Below are positions 10,861 through 22,596 of a stretch of DNA of 64,000 nucleotides, piece after piece. Origin of the DNA: Rhypophila decipiens (Eukaryota; Ascomycota; Sordariomycetes; Sordariales; Naviculisporaceae); contig MU858050.1 in NCBI GenBank assembly GCA_033297075.1, positions 1 through 64,000 of the forward strand. Direction: 5' to 3'. The translations under genes were made by a program, and so were the position numbers. Under the pieces are notes generated by a model. It saw only the letters and a program-made list of their open reading frames with translations. It was not told the origin of the DNA and searched no databases. Each line of letters begins with the position of its first letter. The first letter of the stretch is position 1.

Positions 10861-12102
10861 GATATCTGAGTTTGAGTGGACAGCAAACGACCGAGCTTGT
10901 TCGAGAAGCGATCGATTCGGGTATAATTCGGGTTTCCTGCCTTCCTGTCGTGGGGATGGCGGATCCAGGTGTGTAAATCTCAAGCGAGCAGCTCTGGTCT
11001 GCTTAGAGTCAGGGATAGGGAGGTCTTTTCCGGTCTTTGTCGAGGCGATGGGTTCTATCCTGCAGACATGCAAGTCAAGAAGAGGGAAAAGATGGGAGCC
11101 CAAAAAGTGTAGAAAATAGTCGTAACGGGTCGTTAGAGAGAATCTGTCGTTAAAAGGAAGAGGGATGAGAATTAGGGCAAGACGGCCGTGGTGCTTGGTA
11201 TCGCCAATGTGAGAGGAAAATGGGAGGAAAAGGGAAGAGAAAGCCCGGGTATTGCAAAAGTTAGAACCAGGAGAGCGACGAAAGGTTGTTGCTCCGTTGC
11301 GGGGCTTGTCTGAAGTTTAGAGCGCCGGTCCCTGGCTTTGCGAAGGCGACAGGCTCGGTTGCAGAAAATGAGGGGTCCCCGTGAGCACAGACCTGTGCAG
11401 GCCATTGTCTCCATCGTTTGGGGCTTTGGGCGGCCTGTTCCAGATTGGGGCAATTGGTGCCCCCATCCACCCATCACGACTTCCACAGTCGGTAGCAAGG
11501 TACGAGTACACTCACCAAACGAGGGAAGCCACAGCCGAACTGTAAAAGAGAAAGTGCGATGGCACCAGGCTTCGATCCCATCTTGTCGGAACCCTTCACT
11601 GATCTGCCAGTTGTTTTTGTGAGAGGTTTTGCATGTGGAATTTCCAGCTTGGGCTCAAACCCGCCACACGCAGCCTGTATGTACCTAGAAGTTCATCCTC
11701 CTGATAACCCGTAGTCATAGTGGCTGACAGCTGAGGCAGTGGGGCTGTAGCTGTGGTGGGAGGACGGGAGTTCCCCGCTGTGAGGCAAGCTTGGAAGGTA
11801 CCTGAATGGATAGCACCCTCAGGAACCCGGGACAGCTCAGCTTCCTCGCACTTGCCGGAAGCGCAGAGCTTCGAACAAATTCGTGTTGCTTCTGCGCCTT
11901 GCCTGACAAATCGTTCGCTTTTCGTCGAATGGTTCTCTCTTGATCCTCCCAAGACTAGACAACACTTTTCCATTTCTTAGCGGTAACCATATCTCGAGAT
12001 CGCATCATACCGGTACCTTGCGTTGTCCTCACTCCACCATCTTGACCATCCTCGACTCTTGCCCCGCCCCCACTGTACGCCCGGCTCAAGGACGACATCA
12101 CC
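10861..12102. promoter_or_regulatory. Divergent intergenic region, STRAP-like/Doa1
   Basis: About 1.24 kb between two divergently transcribed WD40 genes. It must hold both promoters. Scattered open frames on both strands have no coding character. I see no clear repeat or RNA gene in it. Confidence 0.4.
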
Positions 12103-14667
12103 ATGTCAGACTTCAAGTTATCCGCCCAGCTCAAGGGCCACGACGGCGATGTGAGCTGCAAGAATGCTTCCACTGCTTCTATTGGTGGAGCTAACAAATG
12201 ACGTCGTAGGTACGAGCGGTCTGCTTTCCGGCGCCGAATGTGGTCATCTCAGCGTCGCGAGACTACACAGTCCGTGTCTGGCGCAAAACAGAACAGCATC
12301 CCAACTTCGACGTTACGATAACAAGCCAGGGACATGCCTATGTCAACTCCCTCACATTCCTTCGACCCTCAGGCCAATACGCCGACGGCCTCGTCGTCTC
12401 GAGCGGCAATGAGCCCATCATCGAGGTCAAGAAACCGACGGCGACCACTACAGACAACGCCGAGCGTCTCCTCGTCGGCCACGCCAACAACGTATGCGCA
12501 CTGGACGCATCTCCAAACGGAAGCTGGCTCGTATCCGGCAGCTGGGACGGGAAGGCAATTGTCTGGAGTACCGACACATGGGAAATGGCCCAACAGCTGG
12601 TCCACGAGGGAGATGTCAAGAGTGTCTGGGGCGTCCTGGCTTACGACGAAAGCACTGTCATCACTGGAAGTGCTGATGGCCTCATACGCATTTTCAAGCT
12701 TGAGGGATTGAAAGATGCACAAGTCAGGCCATGGCGTACGATGTCCACCGGAGGTGTTGTTCGCGCCTTGTGCAAGCTGCCAACTGGCTCGAGTGGCCAT
12801 CCTAGCGGAGCTGAATTTGCGAGCGCTGGCAACGATGGCATCGTTCGCCTGTGGAAACTGAATGGCACCGAGGTCGGATCCCTGTCTGGGCATGACAGCT
12901 TCATATACTCTCTCGCTTCTCTGCCGACTGGTGAAATCGTGAGCGCCGGCGAGGACCGCACTCTCCGGATCTGGAGAGGCTCTCAGTGCGTCCAGACCAT
13001 CACACATCCCGCCATATCTGTGTGGACGGTTGCCGTATGTGCCGAAAACGGAGATATCGTGTCAGGCACCAGCGACAATATGATTCGGGTTTTCACTCGC
13101 AAGGAAGAACGTGTTGCGGATGCGCAAACGCTTGCCCAATTCGAAGAGTCTGTCCGGGCTTCAGCGATCCCCCAGCAGCAGCTAGGTTCTTCAGTGAACA
13201 AGGAGAACCAGGATCCTAAAAGCTGGCTCCAGACCCATTCTGGCACAAAGGATGGACAGATCAAGACGGTCAGAGAGGACGACGGGACCATTGGCGCTTA
13301 TCAATGGTCGACTGGTATGTTTCAAGACTCGCCTGCTCGTTTTCTATGTAGTTTCGTTACTAACTTGCGCAGGCCAAGGGCAATGGATTCACGTTGGCAC
13401 AGTCGTCGACTCGGCAGGCAGTTCTGGAAAGAAGGTGGCATACAAAGGCAAGGAGTACGACTTTGTCTTCGATGTTGACATCGAGGACGGAAAGCCGCCA
13501 CTGAAGCTGCCCTATAATCTCACCGACAATCCATATGAGGCAGCCACCAAGTTCCTGGGCGATAATGAGCTCCCCATCACCTACCTTGATAATGTTGCAA
13601 ACTTTATCACACAAAATACCCAAAACGCAACCATCGGGCAAGGCAGTAACGTCCCTTCGGCTGATCCGTACGGAACCGAATCTCGGTATAGGCCGGGCGA
13701 CGCTCCCCCGCCTCCGAAGCCAAAGTTTTTGCCTCATATGAAGTATCTCGCTCTCACCCAGTCGAAGCTGGAGTTAGCGCTGAAGAAGCTGAAGGAGCTC
13801 AACGAGAAGCAGATACAGGCGGGGAACACGCGGATTGCGATGGAACCTAGCAACATCAGCTTACTAGAGTCGCAGGTTGGGACCATCTCTCAGGTGCCGT
13901 CAACAAGCGGGGACGAGGGATCGCCAGCGACCCTGGAGGCTGCCAAGACTATTTTCTCCATCATTGCTCAGTGGCCATATGGCGAAAGACTCCCCGCGCT
14001 CGACTTTCTTCGTTGCCTGGTAGTGCAGCCCAAGGTGGCGGCCTTGTCGGATCGTCATTATGGCAACATCATCAACATCGCACTGCGGGGTGCTCTGGAC
14101 ACACGCGATCCATTCCAAGGCGACAATAAGACGCTTGGCGCGTTCATTGAGAAGGGAGTCGACGAGAAGAGCGTGAATGCCAACTCGGTGATGATGGCAC
14201 TTCGCACAGTCACCAACTTGTTTAGTACTCCCGAGGGAGGGAAACTTGCGGCGTCAGATGTCGGTACTATAGTCAGCTTCTTGACCCGTGTAGCAGGTAC
14301 CAACTCAGGCCAGCAGGCTATCGGCGCAGCGAACATCAATGTCCAGATTGCGCTGACCTCGGCCACTTTTAACCTTGCCTGTTTGGCGTATCGGGAACGC
14401 AAGAAGAGCCCGCCGGAGGAGAGTGTTGACCTCGGTGCTTTGGCAGAGATTGTCAATGTTGTTGAGACGATTGTGCGGAAGCAGAGCGACAGCGAGGTGA
14501 TGTTCCGCGCTCTGATGACTTTGGGCATGATTCTCTCTGCCGGCGGGGATGCAAAGGAACTGGCCAAGAGTCTTGAGGTTGACCAGTGGGTCAAACACGC
14601 GGCGGATAAGACCAGTGAGGCTCGTGTGAAGGACGTGGCCGCTGAGTGTCTGGCTTATTTGAAGTAA
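12103..14667 (+). CDS. DOA1: Doa1/Ufd3 (PLAA-type ubiquitin-binding WD40 protein)
   Basis: Predicted 815-residue cofactor of Cdc48/p97 in ubiquitin turnover. Exons are 12103-12150, 12210-13314 and 13373-14667. Both introns (59 and 58 nt) have CTAAC branch sites. The N-terminal half is a WD40 propeller (starts MSDFKLSAQLKGHDGDV; later VSGSWDGKAIVWS, SAGNDGIVRLWK and SAGEDRTLRIWRG). The PFU ubiquitin-binding domain follows around residues 370-480 (GQWIHVGTVVDS, YDFVFDVDIEDG, LPITYLDNVANFI). The C-terminal third is the helical PUL domain that binds Cdc48. Length and domain order match the family. Confidence 0.94.
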
Positions 14668-14949
14668 TGTTAAATTATTGGAGGTGAATCATGCTGGCGA
14701 CCGTGAATAGGCGCACTTCTCAGATACGAATCATGGTTAATAGATAGATGATCCTTGTTGTTTGCATCTCAGAGTTACAATTGGAGGGGATTCATAAGAG
14801 TAGTCTTGTTCATCGTAGACGCTCATCGTAGACGCCAGCTTACATAGACCGAGACGTTGAGTTTTGTTTTGCCAACCGCGACTGGTAAGCGAGTTTTTTT
14901 CCATCCGGACTGAGGGTATATAACCAAGACTATTCGCAATCATTTTCAA

Positions 14950-15182
14950 CAGCGAGGGGACCAGGTTTGACTATTCGGCTGCTCGGCCCTTTGGCCGAGT
15001 GGTTTAATCCCCTCGCTGACCGACCCCCCGCCTCCGCCCGCCGCCCCCGATGAGCTCTCGAGAGCTCGTGGGTTCGAACCCAACGTCGACTCCCCAATTC
15101 TTTAGAAAAGTCGTAAGAGACTTTTCCCAAGGGCCTCCCTCAGCTTCGGCTGAGGGGTGCCTGGAGCTTTTGCCATTTTTTT
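14950..15182 (+). ncRNA. Structured RNA locus with Pol III-like A and B boxes
   Basis: Several perfect stems lie in a row. An 11-bp outer stem pairs 14950-14960 with 15008-15018. Inside it a 7-bp hairpin pairs 14982-14988 with 14993-14999. A 16-bp palindrome lies at 15052-15067. An 8-bp stem with a TTCG tetraloop lies at 15137-15156. TGGCCGAGTGG (14992-15002) fits the tRNA A-box pattern and GGTTCGAACCC (15071-15081) fits the B box. A run of seven T at 15176-15182 could end Pol III transcription. It does not fold as a tRNA, because no 5' strand matches the 3' GTCGACT. It may be a tRNA-derived RNA or SINE-like unit. Confidence 0.4.
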
Positions 15183-15311
15183 ATTTTCTGTTTTCACTAT
15201 CAGGGATTGGGGGCCTGAGGGTAATCGATATTCGGCCTAAGCTCTTAAACACTATATCCCGGTGCGCTAATGCTTTAAGTTGGGTTCCTATAAGACAGCT
15301 ATGGTATAAGA

Positions 15312-15420
15312 CTATGTATATATACGGACACCGAAAGTACAGCTGTAGTGTGTGTATTATCTATGTATATATACGGACACCGAAAGTACAGCTGTGGTGT
15401 GTGTATTATCTATGTATATA
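15312..15420. repeat. 49-bp tandem repeat, about 2.2 copies
   Basis: Two consecutive 49-bp units (15312-15360 and 15361-15409) differ at one base (AGCTGTAGTG versus AGCTGTGGTG). A partial third copy (CTATGTATATA) follows. It lies in non-coding DNA. Confidence 0.85.
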
Positions 15421-16778
15421 TGTATAAGGAAGCTCAACCTATGTCACGGCGAGCCGTGATAACACAAGCGATAGTGCCCTATTGAAACCACTATATAACA
15501 CACAATTCTAAGGCTGGCTTGCAGCTTAGAACTTGGCATCCTTTTTAAGGAGGTTTGGCCTAGTGGTGTGGTTCTAGATTCCCAAATCGTCACAGCCTAC
15601 TTCTATATGGGCAGAGAACGGAACAGGAATTGGAAAAGGAATGTTATTGCTTCCTGAATCTGAACTGTGAGACAGTGAAGATAGAGCAACGGAAGTAATG
15701 GATAACTGAAGAAAGGTCCCAGGGTCCCGTCGGTCCGGTTCGAAGCAAACAAGCGCTGGACGTTCTCCTTACCAAGTCTACGGAAGGACGTTACAAGTAA
15801 TGGGTTTATGAAGGCAAGTTACGGATAAGGAATATCTCCCTGTCTAGGGGAGCAAACATGACAACATGAGGCAGCTCAAAACATGTGATGAGATTTCGAT
15901 GCATGGTTGTCAAGCCTTGGATGCGTATGGGGAGCCGCCCGCCCAGCCATCAACCCGTCAAGTTCAACGTCTCCTTTAAGCTGTCACAGCAGCGAATTGT
16001 GCACTCTCATTGGTGCTACGCTGATTGAGTGCTGTGTTGTTCTAGAAAGCATTTAATGCATCTTTTGAGACAGCCACTGGGCTTGCTCTTCTGTGGCCCA
16101 TCCCTCCCAATAGAAGAATGAGTGTTGTGACTGGATTTGGTATTGAGGCTTATGCCCATCAAGAAACCCATCTTTTGCTTGAATTTGGCCCAGGCATGAT
16201 GAATTTGGGATCGAGATCAGGGGCAGACAGTTGGCGCGTCGAGCAAAGCATGAACCAACGCGACAATCTGTGCCTCAGTGTCACTTTGCCCATTTCATCT
16301 CAAATCATCATCGCCATATCCACTCATTGACCACTGAAAATAGGTAGTTATTGTGAAAACAATATCTTCATTTTATTTTAGTTTTGGGGTGTATACACAC
16401 GGCCAACTTGGTCTGTTGTCCGCATCTCCCTTTCCCCCGTTCAGGACATCCGCACGCCTCAGTGCTCATCACTATCCAATGCCCAACTCCAAGAACTTCT
16501 CATCATCAATTCCTCTTCCATCCAGCTCCCACGTCGTCATTCAGATACAATAAAAAAGAAGTGTGAAAATATTAAACAGCCAAGAAATGAAGAAGTATCC
16601 AATCCAGAAATCCCACGGTATATATAAAAATGGAATAGACCAAATGAAAAGAGTCTGTTGTCCATCCAAAAGTAAAAACGCCCATATATGCCAAAATGTA
16701 CAGTTTCCCCATACAACGATTACAGTTGCGGGTGGGAAACAAAGCGAACGCCCAATAACTCAATCACATCATAACCGA

Positions 16779-17684
16779 TCAGGCAAGAACCCAAAGTCCA
16801 CCGAGGACTACCGGCGCCCAGCCGAGAAGCGTGGCAAGGACGGACCTGGAACCACCTCTTCGGAAGAAATAGAACCGGTGCTCGGCGTCGCTGGTGATGT
16901 TGGTCGCCCCGGATGCGCGGACGGTGAGGGTATAAACGTCGGCGATGCCGAGATCGCTGCTGTTGAAACAGTTGGTCTCGTTGACCTCTGCGAGACGCTC
17001 GTCACCGGGCTCGACAAAGGTGATATCGACACACTGCAAAGCAAACAACTGGTTAGCCATGCTCATACACACAATCAGCGCAAAGGCCAGATCAGTTCAA
17101 GGCAACTTACAGAGTAGAGAGCGGCGCCGTGGATGGCCAACTCGACCAGTTGGATGGTGGCATTGTCACCGGCCTTGACAGTCGTGTTCGCTGGTAATGG
17201 GACCTGTGGCAGGCAGAACGTTCCGGGATAGGGGTTCTTGCTGGGACCGAGAAGCTGGAATGGAGGAGCCATCGGGAAGCTCATGTTCTTGGGGCCCTTA
17301 TCGGGTCCGTCTGTTCCAAATCCTAGATTCACATAGATGAAGGCCGTGGCGTGGCCTTGGAACCAACCGGGTTGGAAGGCGATGGCACCGCCCGTCGTTG
17401 GCCAATATGTCCTGTTCGTAGTCGTTTTTAATCCACCGCCTAAAAAGACCTGTGTCAGCCAGCCGATTCAGTTTGAGGAGGATATCCAAGATGCAAATTG
17501 TGAAGCCGCGAGAGGGCGAATAAATGTCCACAAAGAGATACTCACATGGATACATCCATTGCATGCCATAAGGAAACTCGTCGGTCGTCTTGAGGTTGTC
17601 TCCTCTCCAGCCAGGATATGTGATAACAGTGTGGGCAGACACCAGCGCCGCGCTGGCGATGGCGATGGCTAATGATGGAAGCAT
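16779..17684 (-). CDS. X325/BIM1-like LPMO-fold copper protein, GPI-anchored
   Basis: Predicted 240-residue secreted protein. Exons are 17546-17684, 17111-17439 and 16779-17033, with introns of 106 and 77 nt and good donor sites GTGAGT and GTAAGT. The signal peptide (MLPSLAIAIASAALVSA) is followed at once by HTVITYPGWRGDNL. The new N-terminal His is the copper-binding His of this family. FPYGMQWMYPC, the GWFQGHATA stretch and NPYPGTFCLPQVP are family hallmarks. A hydrophobic tail (LATLLGWAPVVLGGLWVLA) fits GPI anchoring to plasma membrane or wall. Known relatives act in copper handling rather than polysaccharide oxidation; copper uptake is therefore the likely role. Confidence 0.9.
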
Positions 17685-19769
17685 CTTGTGTGAAGAATAA
17701 TGTGTCGCAACTCTAAATTCGAAATCCCGGTTTCTCTTCTTGTCTCAGTCAGAGACTTGTCGTGGAAAGTAATAACCTCCTGGTGAGTCCTCTCTGTTTT
17801 CTCTGGGCGATGTTGGAACCCCGCCTTTTCCCGGATCTGCGATTTGGTCGATCTCCTATTTTTGGCGTACCTCGTGAATGCAGGAACGTCGATGGTTCTT
17901 TTGTTGTCGAGCCGGGCCAACTCTTTGCCCCTGTTGAGGACAAAGAATATCGTCAACGTCGAAAAGGCACGGCCTAGTTTTTTCTCTTTGTCGTTCTTGG
18001 TGTCAAAAGACAATAAGAGGAGAAAGAAGCTGGGCCAGCTGGACAGGCGGGCGAAGGGTAGTAATATCTCATTGCAGAAGCCGATACAGCCATTCGGCTA
18101 CCCTCTCCAACCGCCCAGGCCTGTTCGACCAATATTGGCTTCCACATGGTGTGTGTGAATCCCCGCTGTATAAGTCCGAGGGAAACGATTGTACATGTAC
18201 CCTCACTCTGTGAACAGTGTAACACAGCGCCAAATACCCTCTCGTGGTACAAGAGCAGCCCCCCTTCTTCAATGGCAATCTAAATCTGTGCCGGTCATGG
18301 TAGCCCAGGGAAAGCAGGCAAAAATGGCTGGAAAGAGGTGTGCAGTACGAGTTACGGGGCGAGTGCCGACCGACTGCTCCCGCCCCCTTGTCGCCATATG
18401 ATGTCTGCGGCCAATCACGATGGCTTGCTGGCCGCTCTCATGCGGGCGGCTCGCGGCGTTGGGGAACTTGCAAGTTGAGGGTCTGGCCAATCCGCGTTCG
18501 CCGTCATACTCGCTCAATGCAAGCTATCACCAACAGGGCCAATAGGAGGGCGACATCGACTTGGGCAGCGCCGATACCTGGCTCGGTCTCTCACCCGTCT
18601 CCACTTGTCACTCCCTCTCCAACAACGAAGGCGGCCACAGTATAAACCGAGGAGAGAGGCGATTCGCAAAGTGTTGTCTCCTTGGTCTGGTGGACCGGCA
18701 CTGCAGAGAATCGCATAACCATCAAATGTGATGATTACGAGTGATGGGATTTGCAGTCGACGAGAGATCTGAAAGGTCTTCGAAAAAGTATGCCAAATGG
18801 CCTCAGACTGTCTTGTCCTCCGAAGAACCGAAGGTATCACTGGTAAGCGCCCGATGGTCGATAACCAATCACTTGTGGCAAAGCCCAGCGTTTGGGGGCT
18901 GTCGGCTGCAACTTTTCTTGATGCTGCAGTGGTCTTCTGCAGTCTGTCTGCACGACTTTTTTTAGCACCCTGAACCTGACGGGAAGCAACTGTGGTTTTC
19001 TAGCAGCCATGAAGGGTAATGTGATGGTGGTGTGCAGACTGGCATGTTGAAAAAGTGCGATGTGATGGTTTTGACGAGAGCAAATGGTGATGGCATCTTT
19101 GTGTCCATACGTTTTTAAGAGGAACTGTCTTCTCGTGGATGCTGTCTTCTCTACGGAAACTCCACAAATTGAGACAACTGAGAGGGTGCCTTTTTGATCC
19201 AGTTGTCGATGCAGTCAGCTGATGCTAATAAGATACTCATCTGTCTCGGCTTTTATTTCCAAGGCCTTGACGTCGGGACTCAAGTCCTCAAGATCCACGA
19301 TCCCGTCAACGCTTCTGTGCATCTGTACCACCACGATCAGTACCACAATGACCACGATGGTTAAGGAAGATGACGATGGTAGACTGGGATTTTGTTCGAT
19401 TATGGTTCGAGCATGATAAATAAGATCATTGTCATGGAAGTTATTTGTCAACTTGAGTGCAGACAAGACCGGGCATGAAATTTTGGAAATCCAAGGAACT
19501 GGACACCCCGCAGTTCTCAGCCCCCTGACGACGGGAGCCAAAATCCTCTGTGGGCCAAAGCCAAAAGTCTCCGCAAGCCACGCCAACCAGAAAGGAAAGC
19601 GGTGAAGTTTCAACCATCTTGTATTCTGCCTATCGGGCTTCTTATCGGACCATCCCGCCAACGGATTTCTGGAATACTCAACAGCCAACCCCTTTTCCTG
19701 CATATTATAAACCACCATTCTCATTTCCCCAAGTCCGAACGATCCAGTAGGCCGTTTCCGAGCCAAAAG
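17685..19769. promoter_or_regulatory. Long divergent intergenic region
   Basis: About 2.1 kb between the start of the X325 gene (minus) and the start of the SRR1-like gene (plus), so it must contain both promoters. Open frames, including a 245-codon one on the minus strand at 19215-19952 that runs into the SRR1-like gene, lack family features or good starts. I see no repeat or RNA gene. Confidence 0.4.
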
Positions 19770-20631
19770 ATGACGGCGCAGGATGGCGAGTGGAACCAGG
19801 TCAGCAGAAAGCGCGGACGAATCCGCCATGTTCCCGCACCGACGCTGAGAGAGAAGGACACAGCGACAGGAGCCGCAACGGCGGAACCGGTAGCGGGGGT
19901 CCGCCCAAACCCGACCCCTGAATTCACGCTCGACCAAATAATTAGCCATCATGACGTGGTACGCCAGGAGTGGGAGACTTCAGAGTGCTGGCGGGTTCTG
20001 AGTGAGACGCTGTCCCAAGCATTGTCTTCCCCGGGTCGACCGGCAATCACCCGGGCCATCTGTTTAGGACCGGGACCCTATGAACCTAGCAATGGCAGCG
20101 CGGCCGCGAGACGGACTGCACATATGCAAACGGCCGCCTTTTGCTCCATAGTCGACAAGATAGGTGGGTGAATACGATTATCTCGCCTTTGGGCTGTTGT
20201 TCCAAGACTCGGATGCTAATATCTCCTCAGAGTCCGTATCCAAGCATAAAATCAAATCCATCATCCAGGAGCCTGCTTTTACTTCAGTGGACAAGGAATT
20301 CTGCTCCAAAAAGGGTCTCGAGGTGGTCGAGACTCCGGCCGCGTTTTCCCTGATCGACGAGAACACTCTACTCTACGGGATTCACATCGAACTACCAACC
20401 TACCACGAGGCTTTGTCCAAACTACCTGGAGTGTTTATGGGCGTTGGGCTAAGCGACTGGGAAAGCCTGGGTGACTTTGACAAGACCATCAAAGACCTGC
20501 TTGGGCCCTTCCAGGAAATGGACTCCAAGTACGACAAGTTTGAATTTCCCAACCTCGACTACATCTTTTTCGGCACTGTCATATACTGGAAAAAGGAGGA
20601 GGACGACCCAAAGGAGGTGAATGATTCATGA
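19770..20631 (+). CDS. SRR1-like domain protein
   Basis: Predicted 264-residue protein. Exon 1 is 19770-20163 and exon 2 is 20231-20631. The 67-nt intron starts GTGGGT, has a GCTAAT branch site and ends TCCTCAG; splicing joins D-K-I to E-S-V-S in frame. The core AICLGPGPYEP, followed by a stretch of small and polar residues and QTAAFCSIVD, fits the SRR1-like domain. The middle part (FCSKKGLEVVETPAAFSLID, then YGIHIELPTYHEAL) fits as well. SRR1 relatives have been tied to circadian and heme-related regulation; the molecular role is unknown. Confidence 0.8.
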
Positions 20632-22596
20632 CTTTTATGATTTGCTGTTCAACATTTGCATTGGTCGGTTTTTATACTTTAAGCTTCACGTTTTAATGTT
20701 TGCCTCCTGGACGTGCGTTGCGTTGCGTTGTTGTTGAAGTCTCCGCTTGCTGCTTGTAACGTACTTTGTATCATATTATTAGATATTAGACTCGAAGATA
20801 CCCATTTCTTTTTCAAACACCTCCAAGTCCTGATTTCTTTCATCTGTTGCAGTCAGTTGGGGAAATTTCTGGCAATGATGATCTTGCTCCTGGCCAAATA
20901 CCGCCTTCCTTTTGCCAAGTGAGAAGTCAGATCATACCATTACTTGCAAGTTTACCCCAGCGGTCCAGGACTCCATACGCTCTGCCTACTGTGTGTATTC
21001 CACCATCGTCGATACTGTTGAGTTAATGAAGTACTTAAGAGAGCCAAGAAAATGAAGTGATTCTTATGGGCTCAAATTTTGTTATACGAGAGAGGTCAGA
21101 TTTTATGGGACGTGTTAGACGGGACTTGCGTATCATCTCATTAAATCTTATCAACTGTACATTATCAGCCATGAGTGTTGTCCGGGGATGGTGTATATCA
21201 TACACCCGTCATCAACTCAGGCTATCATCTCATATCTCATTCAACAACGGCTTATGGCGTCTCACTTAGTCGCCAACATGTTAAGGGAATGCCTTGGTCT
21301 GTTCACATTTAAGCCTAATACTTTCAAACTCTTCGTCTCCTAAACTCACTCTACAGTGATATGAGACTGTGGACCAGATAGATCGGATATTGAGGGCCGG
21401 AAGACGATGAATGAAACCTATCAGAAAACTGCCTTATCATAGGAGCAAATTATAAGGTAAGATTCACAAGTCTTATAAGCCTTTATGAGATAGACATGGA
21501 CATCCTGTTCACAGTCACTCAATCTCACTTACTTATGAGTATCTTGTCTCACCTATGACTGAAGTCTGAGGATGAAACAAGCTTCCTTATAAACAAGCAT
21601 CTACGGTCATATAAAGAGCAGTAGAAAGTGGCGTCAACCCGTAATGAATACGGATACCGGTATGTCACATGAAAGCTGCATCATTTCATCCTTCTTCCCT
21701 TTTACTCGGGCCGCTGTCGGGCTCATCCATATCGCGACAGATGGTGACACCAAGGTGGGCCCGCTCATCACCGCGTTGTGGATTGAGTGAGTTGAAAGAG
21801 GAGCCGCCAATGACAATCCAGGCAAAGCCTCCGTTGCCGTTGCGCGCCGCTCACAACGCCATTCATGCGCATTTGATCTTCAGGATTTCTGAAAACAGCG
21901 GGAAGAGCGCAAAAATTGTTTCAAGAATACTGGACGACGATATCTAAACTTTTGCCACTGGTTCACCAAAGTGGTGTGTTGCGGGCTTTCCGGCACTGCT
22001 GTTCTTCAACACAGATCTGCTGCCAGGTCTGGGCACACGGGAAGTCGCGATACCGTACCCACCTTCCCACCTTCCCCAGCTTCTCTGGGCCAACAAGCTG
22101 GAAGGAAACATGTTTCCTCGCCGAAAGGGCTGGCCCCACGTGATGTCACCCCGCGGTGCAACCAAGCCTAAGCTGGCAGGTAAGGTCAAAGCGGGCAAGT
22201 CGCGATGCAATTTCGCGAAAATTGGCTGAGCAAGGGTGTTGCGAACCCTTCTGGAAAGGTGGGCGATTTTGGCGGCGCAGGTGCCATCCACCTTGCCCTG
22301 CTCGCCCGGGGGGGGGGGGGGGGGTGGCATGGTTATGATTTGACGACAGGGCCTTGGGAAAGGGTTTTATTTCCTGGGTTTCCCTCCCCTGTTCTTTTCT
22401 TTGTTCCATTTAGATCAGGAGTTGGGAGCATCATCAACCTCTTCCATCAATCGATTTCGACAGCCTTTTGCGCCCCCGGCGCATATCGAGAGTCAATTGA
22501 GGAGGAGCGGCAAGACGGAAGCCGCGAGATGGACCCGCGGCTCTAGCCGAACAGCCGCAAGCCCTCCCGCTCTCGAGATCTCGCGACCACCCACAA
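20632..22596. other. Intergenic region with a G17 tract
   Basis: About 2 kb without a supported gene. The stretch 20950-21660 is AT-rich with many TCTCA and CTTAT motifs. A run of 17 G lies at 22308-22324, about 270 bp before the next start codon, with the rest of that promoter also rich in G and C. Confidence 0.5.
22308..22324. repeat. G17 homopolymer in a promoter region
   Basis: Seventeen consecutive G on the plus strand (after CTCGCCC). Such a tract can form a G-quadruplex and varies readily in length. It lies upstream of the PAN-domain gene. Its exact length should be treated with care in any assembly. Confidence 0.85.

Larger units (their letters stand above)
14668..16778. other. Intergenic region with structured locus and tandem repeat
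   Basis: About 2.1 kb without a supported protein gene. It contains a structured, possibly Pol III-transcribed locus (14950-15182) and a 49-bp tandem repeat (15312-15420). Bases 15541-15580 contain a short tRNA-like A-box stretch (TGGCCTAGTGG) with no B box in range. Nothing else stands out. Confidence 0.5.

Noticed and set aside
14970..15100. Intact tRNA-Ser or tRNA-Leu gene
   Set aside because: A and B boxes are present, but the 5' strand cannot pair with the 3' GTCGACT, and no anticodon stem-loop fits.
15541..15580. tRNA-like A-box stretch TGGCCTAGTGG
   Set aside because: No B box follows in range and no cloverleaf can be drawn.
19215..19952. 245-codon minus-strand open frame
   Set aside because: It overlaps the SRR1-like gene on the other strand, has no recognisable domain and contains low-complexity stretches.
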